From the NCBI GenBank assembly GCA_014859305.1, contig JACUUM010000015.1, positions 1 to 42,732 on the forward strand: 42,732 nucleotides of DNA, given 5' to 3'. The notes beneath the pieces were generated by a model. It had not been told where the DNA came from. It did no database searches and saw nothing but the letters and a program-made list of their open reading frames with translations. Made by a program: the position numbers and the translations under genes. The stretch comes from Coriobacteriia bacterium. GTDB lineage: Bacteria > Actinomycetota > Coriobacteriia > Anaerosomatales > Kmv31. Shown one piece after another: positions 9,048 to 16,375 of the stretch. Each line of letters begins with the position of its first letter. Position 1 is the stretch's first letter.

Positions 9048-10019
9048 CTACGCCTCCCCTCCCGCGGTCGCCTCCGCGGCGCACGCCTCGCCGTACTCGG
9101 AGACGAGGCGCTCCATCAGCTCCGAGACGGGCGGCACGTCGCGCACGCGCGCCGCCGAGGACCCGGCGAAGACCAGCCCGGTCGTCACGTCGCCCTTCTG
9201 GGCGCGGACCAGCCGGTCGATGATGCAGTAGTCCTTGCCGCACTCCTTGAGGCAGGCGACGCACCGCTCGATCCTCGGGTACTCGTCCCGTTCGAGACCT
9301 TCGATGAAGGGGTTGCGCAGCGCTCGGCCGGGAAGCCCCACGGGACTCTTCACGAGGACGATGTCGTCCTCGCCTGCCTCCACGTACATGCGCTTGAACG
9401 CCTCCGACGCCGAGGACTCCACTGTCGCGGCGAACCGCGACCCGATCTGCACCCCCGCGGCGCCGAGGTCGAGCGTCTCCTTGATGTCGGCGCCGGTGAC
9501 GATGCCTCCCGCCCCGATCACCGGGATCCGGACGGCCTCGACGATCCTGGGCAGGAGTTCCCTCAGGGGCTCGCTGGTGCCGAGGTGGCCTCCCGCCTCC
9601 ACCCCCTCGACGACCACCGCGGAAGCTCCGAAGCGCTGCGCCAGCTTCGCGACCCGTTCGGATCCGACGATGGGGACGACGGGTACGCCCGCCGAGCGGC
9701 CCCATTCGAACACATCGCGGGAGAACCCCGCACCGGCGACCACGAGCTGCGCCCCCTCGGCGATGGCGCGCTGGACGAGGTCCTTGAACTTGCGGACCGC
9801 GACCATGACGTTGACGCCGACGATGCCCTGGCTGGCCTCTCGCGCCGAGCGGACCTCGGCGCCCAGCTCGTCGGGTTCCAGCCCGGAACCGGCGATCAGC
9901 CCGATCCCGCCCGCCTCGGCGACGGCGGAGGCCAGGGGCGCCATCGAGATGCGTACCGCCATGCCGCCCTGCACTATCGGCAGGCGGGCGGTGAGCTCTC
10001 CGATCGTCAGGGATGGCAT
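9048..10019 (-). CDS. FMN-dependent nitronate monooxygenase / FabK-like flavoprotein
   Basis: A 323-residue TIM-barrel flavoprotein of the nitronate monooxygenase/FabK (enoyl-ACP reductase II) superfamily. Visible motifs are IVQGGMA (15-21), EGVEAGGHLG (138-147, with the conserved His) and GAGGIVTG before GVQIGSRF for phosphate binding of FMN. Unlike the true fabK at 12109-13053 it carries four cysteines near residues 253-265 (CVACLKECGKDYC), a motif I associate with one anaerobe subfamily of these enzymes. ATG at 10017-10019 is chosen; a GTG two codons upstream (10023-10025) with a GGAGG site is possible. It lies between acpP and fabF, which suggests a lipid role. Substrate unknown: enoyl-ACP, a nitronate, or another acyl-ACP redox step. 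Confidence 0.85.
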   Translation of the reverse strand: MPSLTIGELTARLPIVQGGMAVRISMAPLASAVAEAGGIGLIAGSGLEPDELGAEVRSAREASQGIVGVNVMVAVRKFKDLVQRAIAEGAQLVVAGAGFSRDVFEWGRSAGVPVVPIVGSERVAKLAQRFGASAVVVEGVEAGGHLGTSEPLRELLPRIVEAVRIPVIGAGGIVTGADIKETLDLGAAGVQIGSRFAATVESSASEAFKRMYVEAGEDDIVLVKSPVGLPGRALRNPFIEGLERDEYPRIERCVACLKECGKDYCIIDRLVRAQKGDVTTGLVFAGSSAARVRDVPPVSELMERLVSEYGEACAAEATAGGEA

Positions 10020-10053
10020 CTCCACGCGGGCGTCGTCCTCCCCGGGGTCGTTC

Positions 10054-10083
10054 GGCCGGCCGGGCTCGTGCACCCGGCCGGCC
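10054..10083 (-). other. Strong 11-bp hairpin between acpP and the flavoprotein gene
   Basis: GGCCGGCCGGG and CCCGGCCGGCC form a perfect 11-bp all-GC stem with an 8-base loop, 18 bases after the acpP stop. No U tract follows, so it is more likely an mRNA stabiliser or partial attenuator that keeps acpP expression above that of downstream genes. Confidence 0.6.
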
Positions 10084-10101
10084 TTCAAGCCGGCATGCGC
10101 G

Positions 10102-10341
10102 CTACGCGTTGGCCTGGATGTAGTCCACCGCGTCGCCGACGGTCTTGATGTTCTCGGCCTCCTCGTCGGGGATGGAGATGCCGAAGGTCTCCTCGAGCGC
10201 CATGACGAGCTCGACGATGTCGAGCGAGTCCGCCCCGAGGTCGTCGATGAAGGCCGCGTCCTCGGTGACGTCGTCCTCCTCCACGTTGAGCTGCTCGGTG
10301 ACGACGTCTCGCACCTTGTCCATGATCTCCTCACGATCCAT
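10102..10341 (-). CDS. acpP: Acyl carrier protein
   Basis: Carries growing acyl chains on a 4'-phosphopantetheine attached to the serine of GADSLD, which is present. The acidic 79-residue protein has the usual helices and length. Two ATGs are close together: 10348-10350 lies only 3 bases from the GGAGG site, and 10339-10341 lies 12 bases away. I prefer the second because [10 protein letters not shown] matches the normal ACP N terminus; the first would add Met-Trp-Arg. It sits between fabG and the FabK-like gene, in the standard fabD-fabG-acpP order, and is followed by a strong hairpin. Confidence 0.95.
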   Translation of the reverse strand: MDREEIMDKVRDVVTEQLNVEEDDVTEDAAFIDDLGADSLDIVELVMALEETFGISIPDEEAENIKTVGDAVDYIQANA

Positions 10342-10389
10342 GCGCCACATACACCTCCTCTCCCGCCCCGCCAGGGTCGGATAGCGATA

Positions 10390-11178
10390 CTACGCGAACG
10401 TCATCCCCCCGTCGACAGCGAGGACCTGCCCCGTCACGTAGGCCGCCGCGTCGGAGGCGAGGAAGGCGACGGCGGCGGCCACCTCGTCCGGCGAGCCGAA
10501 GCGGCGCATGGCCACTCCGGCCAGGGCCGCGTCCTTGACCTTGTCGGGCAGCGAGTCGGTCATCGGCGTCGCGATGAAGCCGGGAGCCACGGCGTTGCAG
10601 CGGACGCCCCGGGGGGCGAGCTCCCGGGCGACGGACTTGGTCAGCCCTATCAGACCCGCCTTGGAGGCGGCGTAGTTCGCCTGTCCGGCGTTGCCGACGA
10701 CGCCTACGACCGACGAGACGTTGACGATGCTTCCTGCACGCGCCTTCATCATGTGCCGCGCGGCCGCTCGGGTGCAGGCGAACGCGCCGCGGAGGTTCGT
10801 GTCCAGCACCACGTCCCAGTCGTCGTCGCTCATGCGCACGAGCAGCCCGTCGCGCGTGACGCCCGCGTTGTTGACGAGCACGTCGATGCGCCCGAAGGTC
10901 GAGACCGTCCCCTCGACCAGCTCTGCGCACTGGGCGGGATCCGAGATGTCGGCCTGCAGGGCATGGAGGCGCGCCGAGGTCTTGCCTCCGGTCTCGCGGC
11001 CGATCGCGGCGGCAAGCTCCTCGACCGCGCCGCGATTGGAGCCGTAGTGCAGCGCCACGGCCGCGCCCTCACGGGCGAGCGCGGACGCGACGGCGGCGCC
11101 GATGCCGCCGGAGGCGCCCGTCACCAACGCGACCCTGCCCTCCAGGGATCCTCCCACTGCCTTCGCCCCCTCGCTCAT
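10390..11178 (-). CDS. fabG: 3-oxoacyl-ACP reductase
   Basis: NADPH-dependent reduction of 3-oxoacyl-ACP in the fatty-acid cycle. The 262-residue short-chain dehydrogenase has the cofactor motif TGASGGIG, the NNAG element, and the Ser-Tyr-Lys catalytic set (NVSS and YAASK). A 12-residue N-terminal lead (MSEGAKAVGGSL) precedes the Rossmann fold. The start overlaps the fabD stop by 4 bases (ATGA), so the two are translationally coupled. Confidence 0.96.
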   Translation of the reverse strand: MSEGAKAVGGSLEGRVALVTGASGGIGAAVASALAREGAAVALHYGSNRGAVEELAAAIGRETGGKTSARLHALQADISDPAQCAELVEGTVSTFGRIDVLVNNAGVTRDGLLVRMSDDDWDVVLDTNLRGAFACTRAAARHMMKARAGSIVNVSSVVGVVGNAGQANYAASKAGLIGLTKSVARELAPRGVRCNAVAPGFIATPMTDSLPDKVKDAALAGVAMRRFGSPDEVAAAVAFLASDAAAYVTGQVLAVDGGMTFA

Positions 11179-12098
11179 GCTCCCACCTTGGCCACGACCG
11201 CCTCCAGACCGCCGTCCTCGACGGACACGGCCTCCAGGCCCTCGACGCGTCGGGCGAGGCCCTTCAGTACCCCACCGGGCCCCGCCTCGACCAGCACGGC
11301 CGCGCCGGCCCGCCGCAGAGCCGCCATCGTGTCCGTCCAGTGCACGGGGGCGGTGATCTGCTCGGCGAGACGCGCTCGTATCTCGGTCCCGTCGCGTGTC
11401 GGCACAGGGTCGGCGTTCTGCACGACCGGCCAGAGCGCGTCTGCGAAGGAAGTGGCGGCCAGGACCTCGGCGAACGCGTCACCCGCGGGCTGCATGAGCG
11501 GCGAGTGGAACGCCCCGGCGACCTTGAGGGGCACGACCTTGCGCGCTCCCGCCTCGGTGAGCCCCTTCGTGGCGGCCTCGAGGCCCTCGTGCGTGCCGGA
11601 GAGCACGACCTGCCCCGGAGCGTTGTCGTTGGCGACCCAGACCCCGGGGATGTCGGCGACGGCGTACGCGACCGTCTCGGCCTCCATCCCGAGGACGGCC
11701 GCCATCCCCCCGGCCGACCCGGCTGCGGCGGCAGCCATGAGACGCGAGCGCTCCGCCACGAGCTGGAGCCCCGCCTCCACGGAGTAGACACCGGCGAGCG
11801 CGAGGGCGGCCAGTTCCCCGAGGCTGTGGCCGGCCAGTGCCGCCGGGGTCACGTTGGCCTCGAGGAGCGCGGCACCCCACGCCCAGTCGGCGAGATAGAG
11901 CAGCGGCTGCGCCACGCGCGTGTCCGCCAGGTCCTCCTCGCTCCCGAGGAGCGCCACGGCGCGCAGCTCCAGCCCCGTGAGTGCCTCCGCGGCGTCGAGC
12001 AGCCTGTCGAGAGCGTCCACGGGCGGAAGGGCGTCGAGCATGCCCCGCCGCTGGGAGCCTTGTCCGGGGAAGACGAAGGCGACGTCGCGAGGAGGCAT
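11175..12098 (-). CDS. fabD: Malonyl-CoA:ACP transacylase
   Basis: Transfers malonyl from CoA to ACP to supply the elongation cycle. The 307-residue protein has PGQGSQ (11-16), the nucleophile Ser92 in GHSLGE, and the conserved His in GAFHSPLM. The ATG start is preceded by a G-rich ribosome site. It begins 10 bases after the fabK stop and its stop overlaps the fabG start. Confidence 0.96.
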   Translation of the reverse strand: MPPRDVAFVFPGQGSQRRGMLDALPPVDALDRLLDAAEALTGLELRAVALLGSEEDLADTRVAQPLLYLADWAWGAALLEANVTPAALAGHSLGELAALALAGVYSVEAGLQLVAERSRLMAAAAAGSAGGMAAVLGMEAETVAYAVADIPGVWVANDNAPGQVVLSGTHEGLEAATKGLTEAGARKVVPLKVAGAFHSPLMQPAGDAFAEVLAATSFADALWPVVQNADPVPTRDGTEIRARLAEQITAPVHWTDTMAALRRAGAAVLVEAGPGGVLKGLARRVEGLEAVSVEDGGLEAVVAKVGA

Positions 12099-12108
12099 CC
12101 GCGCCCCC

Positions 12109-13053
12109 TCAGCGCGCAGAGCCGCCGAGGCGACCCATCACGACCTCGGCTTCCGCCAGCATCTCGCGGACGATCTCCGCGGCGGGCTGCACGCGGTCCA
12201 CCATCGCTGCGCACTGTCCCGCCATGATGCTGCCCATCTCCAGGTCGCCCTCGCGCATGCACAGTGCGAGCTTGCCCGTGCCCAGCTCCTCGATCTCCTC
12301 CGGCTTGTTGGAGCGGTCGAGCTCTTCGATCATGCGCGAGAGCCTGTTCTTGATCACGCGCACCGGGTGCCCCGTCGAGTACCCGGTGACCACCGTGTCG
12401 CGGTCCTTCGCCTTGATCACGCGCTCCTTCACAGACGCGTGGATGGTGCACTCTGCTGCGCACATGAAGCGCGTGCCCACCTGCACGCCCTCCGCTCCCA
12501 GCGCGAAAGCCGCCGCGATGCCGCGCCCGTCGGCGATGCCGCCGGCGGCGACGACGGGGACCTCCACGGCATCGGCGAGCTGCGGGGTCAGGACCATCGT
12601 GGTGAGCTCTCCGATGTGCCCGCCGGCCTCCATGCCCTCGCCGATGATCGCGTCCGCGCCCATCCGCTCGAGCCGCCTGGCGAGTGCCACGGACGGCGCG
12701 ATCGGCAGGACCTTTATGCCCGCCTCCTTCAGGGCCGGCATGTAGGGGCCGGGGTTGCCGGCGCCGGTGGTCACAACGGGCACGCGCTCGTCCAGCACCA
12801 GCCGGACGAGCTCGTCGATGTGCGGCGTCAGGAGCATGAGGTTCACCCCGAAGGGCTTGGACGTGAGCGCCTTCGCCGTGCGCAGCTGCTCGCGCAGCAA
12901 CTCGGTGGGCATATGGCCGGCGCCGATGATCCCCAGGCCCCCGGCTTCGCTCACGGCGGCGGACAGCTCGGCCGTGGCCGTCCAGGCCATCCCGCCCTGG
13001 ATGATCGGGTGCTCGATCCCGAGGAGCCTCGTGAGCCGCGTGGTGAGGGCCAT
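12109..13053 (-). CDS. fabK: Enoyl-ACP reductase II (FMN-dependent)
   Basis: FabK catalyses the last reduction of the elongation cycle using FMN and NAD(P)H, replacing FabI. The 314-residue product matches the family closely from IIQGGMAW (17-24), through PFGVNLMLL and TTGAGNP, EGMEAGGHIG (139-148, active-site His146), AGGIADGRG and GVQVGTRF, to GSIMAGQCAA. The ATG at 13051-13053 is preceded by AGGAGG at 10 bases. It starts 5 bases after fabH stops and precedes fabD, as in streptococcal and clostridial fab clusters. The longer open frame extending upstream overlaps fabH and is not coding. Confidence 0.95.
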   Translation of the reverse strand: MALTTRLTRLLGIEHPIIQGGMAWTATAELSAAVSEAGGLGIIGAGHMPTELLREQLRTAKALTSKPFGVNLMLLTPHIDELVRLVLDERVPVVTTGAGNPGPYMPALKEAGIKVLPIAPSVALARRLERMGADAIIGEGMEAGGHIGELTTMVLTPQLADAVEVPVVAAGGIADGRGIAAAFALGAEGVQVGTRFMCAAECTIHASVKERVIKAKDRDTVVTGYSTGHPVRVIKNRLSRMIEELDRSNKPEEIEELGTGKLALCMREGDLEMGSIMAGQCAAMVDRVQPAAEIVREMLAEAEVVMGRLGGSAR

Positions 13054-13058
13054 CCGGT

Positions 13059-14126
13059 CTATGCCTCCTTGCTCGGTGATCCCTTGACCGGGTGGGAGGC
13101 GGCATCGGCCCCGTTCAGCACCGACACGGCCGACCGAGCCGAGGCGCCCCTCGTCCATCGGACGACCGCCGCTCCCCAGGTCACGCCGGCCCCGAAGCCG
13201 ACCAGCGCGAGGACGTCCCCAGGCACAAGGTCGCCGCCAGTATACAGTTCGTCGATAGCCAGAGGTATCGAGGCCGCCGACGTGTTGCCGAGCATCGAGA
13301 CGTTGGAGAAGACGCAGGCGGAGGGGACGCCGAGACGCTCGGCCACGGTGTCGAGGATGCGCTGGTTGGCCTGGTGCGGGATGAGCCACCGCATGTCGGC
13401 GGGACTGAGCCCCGAGGCCGCGAGCGCCTCGTTGGTGACCTTCGGGATCACGCGCACGGCGAACTTGAAGACCTCGTTCCCGGCCATCTTGACGTACTGG
13501 AGCCCCTGCTCGCAACGCTCGGTCGTGCACGGCAAAGCGGAACCCCCCGCGGGGATCTTGAGCATCTCGGCGCCGCCTCCGTCGGCGCCGAGCGCGATGC
13601 CCAGCACACCGGGCTCCTCCGACGCGCGCAGCACCACCGCTCCAGCGCCGTCACCGAAGAGCACGCAGGTGGAGCGGTCGTCGAAGTCCAAGTGGCGCGT
13701 GAGGGCGTCGGCGCCCACCACGAGCACCGTGCGCGCTCGGCCCGACTCGATGGCGGCCGTGCCGTGGTGCAGCGCGTAGACGAATCCGGTGCAGGCGGCG
13801 TTGACGTCGAGCGCGGCGCAGCGTAGACCCATCTTGACCTGGGCGAGGCACGCGCTGGAGGGGAACACCATGTCGGGGCTGGAGGTGCCGACGACGAGCA
13901 GGTCGACCTCGTCGGGGGACACGCCGGCATCGGCCAGCGCGGCGGTGCCCGCCTCGGCGGCCAGGTCGCTGGTCGCCTGCCCCTCCTCGGCGAGGCGCCG
14001 TTCCCGGATGCCGGTCCGGGTCACGATCCACTCGTCGGAGGTCTCGACCATGCGCTCCAGGTCCGCGTTGGTGAGCCGGCGGGATGGCAGGTATGAGCCC
14101 ACACCGATGATTGCGGCGTGCGTCAC
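13059..14126 (-). CDS. fabH: 3-oxoacyl-ACP synthase III (KAS III)
   Basis: Initiates fatty-acid synthesis by condensing an acyl-CoA primer (usually acetyl-CoA) with malonyl-ACP. The 355-residue protein has the catalytic Cys112 (NAACTGF), His in IPHQAN and Asn in GNTSAAS. The GTG at 14124-14126 is chosen because THAAIIGVGSYLP is the family N terminus; the frame upstream crosses the promoter at 14201-14228. After the normal end (GAAVVRW) there are about 30 extra residues of low conservation. First gene of the fab operon after plsX, 121 bases downstream of it. Confidence 0.95.
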   Translation of the reverse strand: MTHAAIIGVGSYLPSRRLTNADLERMVETSDEWIVTRTGIRERRLAEEGQATSDLAAEAGTAALADAGVSPDEVDLLVVGTSSPDMVFPSSACLAQVKMGLRCAALDVNAACTGFVYALHHGTAAIESGRARTVLVVGADALTRHLDFDDRSTCVLFGDGAGAVVLRASEEPGVLGIALGADGGGAEMLKIPAGGSALPCTTERCEQGLQYVKMAGNEVFKFAVRVIPKVTNEALAASGLSPADMRWLIPHQANQRILDTVAERLGVPSACVFSNVSMLGNTSAASIPLAIDELYTGGDLVPGDVLALVGFGAGVTWGAAVVRWTRGASARSAVSVLNGADAASHPVKGSPSKEA

Positions 14127-14195
14127 TGGATGCGCGTCTCTCCTCCGCGACGGGTCGCCCGACGGGCGGCGGGGCGGCCGTGGGGCACGAGGTTC

Positions 14196-14210
14196 CGTGT
14201 AGTGTACACG
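14196..14210. promoter_or_regulatory. Inverted repeat over the fabH -10 box
   Basis: CGTGT (14196-14200) and ACACG (14206-14210) flank a 5-base centre and overlap the -10 hexamer of the fabH promoter. The position suits a repressor of fatty-acid synthesis. The arms are short, so chance is possible. Confidence 0.3.
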
Positions 14211-14228
14211 TTCGTCCCAGGCGGGCAA
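14201..14228 (-). promoter_or_regulatory. Predicted promoter of the fab operon
   Basis: TTGCCC (14223-14228) and TACACT (14201-14206) on the minus strand with a 16-base spacer lie between plsX and fabH. It would let fabH-lepB be transcribed apart from the upstream yceD-plsX genes. Confidence 0.6.
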
Positions 14229-14247
14229 AGGAAGCGGCGGCGCGTGC

Positions 14248-15249
14248 TCAGCCGGCTTCGGAGACGGCCTCGGAGATGCGGCCGGGGAGGTCCCCTCGAA
14301 CCGCCTGGGCGGCGACGCGCAACGCCGAGGAGACGGCTCTGGGCCCTGAGCTCCCGTGGCCGATTATGCACACGCCGGCGACCCCGAGCAGCGGGGCGCC
14401 GCCGTAGGTGTCCGGGTCGATGCGCTCCTTGAGCCGCCGCAGCGAGGGCTTCAGCACGCTCGCCGCCACCTTGCCGGGCAGGTTGGCCGTCATAGCGTCG
14501 CGCACCTGCGACAGGAGCGACTTGGCGAGCCCCTCGAGGAGCTTGAGGCACACGTTGCCGGTGAAGCCATCGGTGACGATCACGTCCGCCCGCCCCGCGG
14601 GGATGTCCCGCCCCTCCGCGTTGCCGATGAAGCCCGGCACCTGCGCGCTCATCAGCTCGTAGGCCGCCTTCGTGAGCGAAGAGCCCTTCGACGGCTCCTC
14701 GCCGATGTTGAGGAGGGCGACCCTCGGGTTGACCGCGCCGAGGACGATGTCCGCGTACGCGGCGCCCATGTGCGCGAACTGCACGAGGTTCTCCGGCTTG
14801 GCGTCGGCCTGCGCCCCGACGTCGAGCAGCACGACCGGGCGGTCGGACGCGGGGATCACCGCGGCGATGGCAGGACGGGCCACACCTTCGACACGGCCCA
14901 TGACCAGGGTCGCTGCCGTCATCGCGGCTCCGGTGTTCCCCGCAGAGAAGAACGCCTGCGCCACCCCCTCGGCGACCAGTCGGCAGCCCACCACGATGGA
15001 GGAGGCCTTCTTGGCGCGGACCGCCGCCGCGGGTTGCTCGTCCATCCCGATGACCTCTTCGGCCGCGACCGCGAGAAGGCGCTCGTTCCCGTCCTCGAAC
15101 GGTGCCACGACCCCCTCGGGCCCGACGAGCGCGACGGTGAGGGCGGGGTCGGCTTCCAGGGCGTCCGTGACCCCGGCCAGGACGGCGGCGGGGGCCTCGT
15201 CGCCGCCCACCGCGTCCACAGCGACCGTCACCGGCCGTCCTGAGGTCAT
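14248..15249 (-). CDS. plsX: Phosphate acyltransferase PlsX
   Basis: Interconverts acyl-ACP and acyl-phosphate; the acyl-phosphate is used by PlsY to make lysophosphatidate. The 333-residue protein starts with VAVDAVGGDEAP and contains FFSAGNTGAAM, LLDVGAQAD and TDGFTGNVCLK, all diagnostic. PlsX also uses the acyl-phosphate made by fatty-acid kinase, whose genes lie at 23086-25594. It is the standard neighbour of rpmF and fabH, but here the acetyl-CoA synthetase pair separates it from rpmF. Confidence 0.96.
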   Translation of the reverse strand: MTSGRPVTVAVDAVGGDEAPAAVLAGVTDALEADPALTVALVGPEGVVAPFEDGNERLLAVAAEEVIGMDEQPAAAVRAKKASSIVVGCRLVAEGVAQAFFSAGNTGAAMTAATLVMGRVEGVARPAIAAVIPASDRPVVLLDVGAQADAKPENLVQFAHMGAAYADIVLGAVNPRVALLNIGEEPSKGSSLTKAAYELMSAQVPGFIGNAEGRDIPAGRADVIVTDGFTGNVCLKLLEGLAKSLLSQVRDAMTANLPGKVAASVLKPSLRRLKERIDPDTYGGAPLLGVAGVCIIGHGSSGPRAVSSALRVAAQAVRGDLPGRISEAVSEAG

Positions 15250-15310
15250 CGGGCCCCTCTCCAGGGCGTCGGGTACGCGGACCGGCCGTCCTTCCGGGCC
15301 GGGCTCCCCC

Positions 15311-16375
15311 TCATGGGCGCGTCAGCTCCGAGAGCATCTCTTCGAACGGGGTGCCCTCGAGGAGCATCCGGCGTATTCTACCAGCCTTCTCGGGGTCGCG
15401 TAGGCGAGCCCGCCCCATGAGGCGCTCCATGCGTTCGACGGCCGCGAGCGTATCCATGTCCACGAGCAGCATGGGTACCCCGAGGTCCTCGGCGCGGGCG
15501 AGCACGAGCGGGCTGGGCGGCAGGTTCCCGGTGAGGATGAGGCAGCGGGTGGACGTCTCGAGCGCGGCCAGCTGGACGTCGGCGCGGTCGCCGCCCGTGA
15601 TGACCGCCTTGCGGCCCCTGCGCCTGAAGAAGCGCAGCGCCTTGTCCTGCCCCATCGCGCCGACCATGAACGTCTCGACGTGCTCCTCGAGGCGGTCCTC
15701 GGCGGAGAGCACCGTGGCGCCGAGGTCCTCGGCTATCTCGGTGACCCGAACCGAGGAGAGCAGCGGGTCCTGCGGCAGCACGCCGAAGACCCGCACGCCG
15801 CACGACCCGAGGAAGGGCGCGACGTGGTCGCGGAAGAAGCCGATGTCGGACTCTCGCACCCAGTTGTACAGCACGCCGCCGAGCCGCTCGCCAAGGCAGT
15901 CCAGCGCTCCGAGCACACCGTCGGGGAGGTCCGCACGCTCGGGCTTGTCGATCAGCAGCACCCGCGCTTCGAGCAGATCCGAGAGCTGGCAGGCGGAAAG
16001 CTGGACCGCGCGGCCCTCGAACACGTCCGACGGGCCTTCGACGACCATCACGTCCCGGTCGGCGGCACACCGGTCGAAGGCCTCTCGGACCCGCTCGGGC
16101 ACGTTGCCGGCGCGGCCCTCCGTGACGTCGTCGATCATCGAGCGCGTGCGGACCATCGGGCACACGTCGGCCCTCGGGGCCGGCTGACGGAGGGTGGAAT
16201 TGATGTAGGCGGCGTCGGCGTCGGTGAGAGTGCCGTCCACGGTCACAGGCATCGTTCCGAAGGGCTTGAAGTAGCCCACAGCCTCCCCGCGGTCGGAGAG
16301 CTCGCGGATGAGCGCGAGGCACACCCCGCTCTTGCCCGAATAGGGTCTGGTCGATGCGACGATAACGGTCCTCAT
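15311..16375 (-). CDS. P-loop / DRTGG-domain protein (Pta N-terminal-like)
   Basis: A 354-residue protein with an N-terminal P-loop domain resembling dethiobiotin synthetase and the N terminus of long phosphotransacetylases (STRPYSGKSGV at about 8-18), followed from about residue 200 by a DRTGG domain (AVITGGDRADVQLAALET). It lacks the C-terminal catalytic acetyltransferase domain of Pta, so it is not a phosphotransacetylase by itself. DRTGG domains are thought to be regulatory, sometimes nucleotide-binding. ATG at 16373-16375 overlaps the stop of the acetyl-CoA synthetase gene by 4 bases, so the two are coupled, which suggests a control or accessory role for that enzyme. Function otherwise unknown. 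Confidence 0.85.
   Translation of the reverse strand: MRTVIVASTRPYSGKSGVCLALIRELSDRGEAVGYFKPFGTMPVTVDGTLTDADAAYINSTLRQPAPRADVCPMVRTRSMIDDVTEGRAGNVPERVREAFDRCAADRDVMVVEGPSDVFEGRAVQLSACQLSDLLEARVLLIDKPERADLPDGVLGALDCLGERLGGVLYNWVRESDIGFFRDHVAPFLGSCGVRVFGVLPQDPLLSSVRVTEIAEDLGATVLSAEDRLEEHVETFMVGAMGQDKALRFFRRRGRKAVITGGDRADVQLAALETSTRCLILTGNLPPSPLVLARAEDLGVPMLLVDMDTLAAVERMERLMGRARLRDPEKAGRIRRMLLEGTPFEEMLSELTRP

Noticed and set aside
10020-10334. N-terminal extension of the flavoprotein frame across acpP
   Set aside because: The extension is acpP read in another frame; the flavoprotein fold starts at the ATG near 10019.
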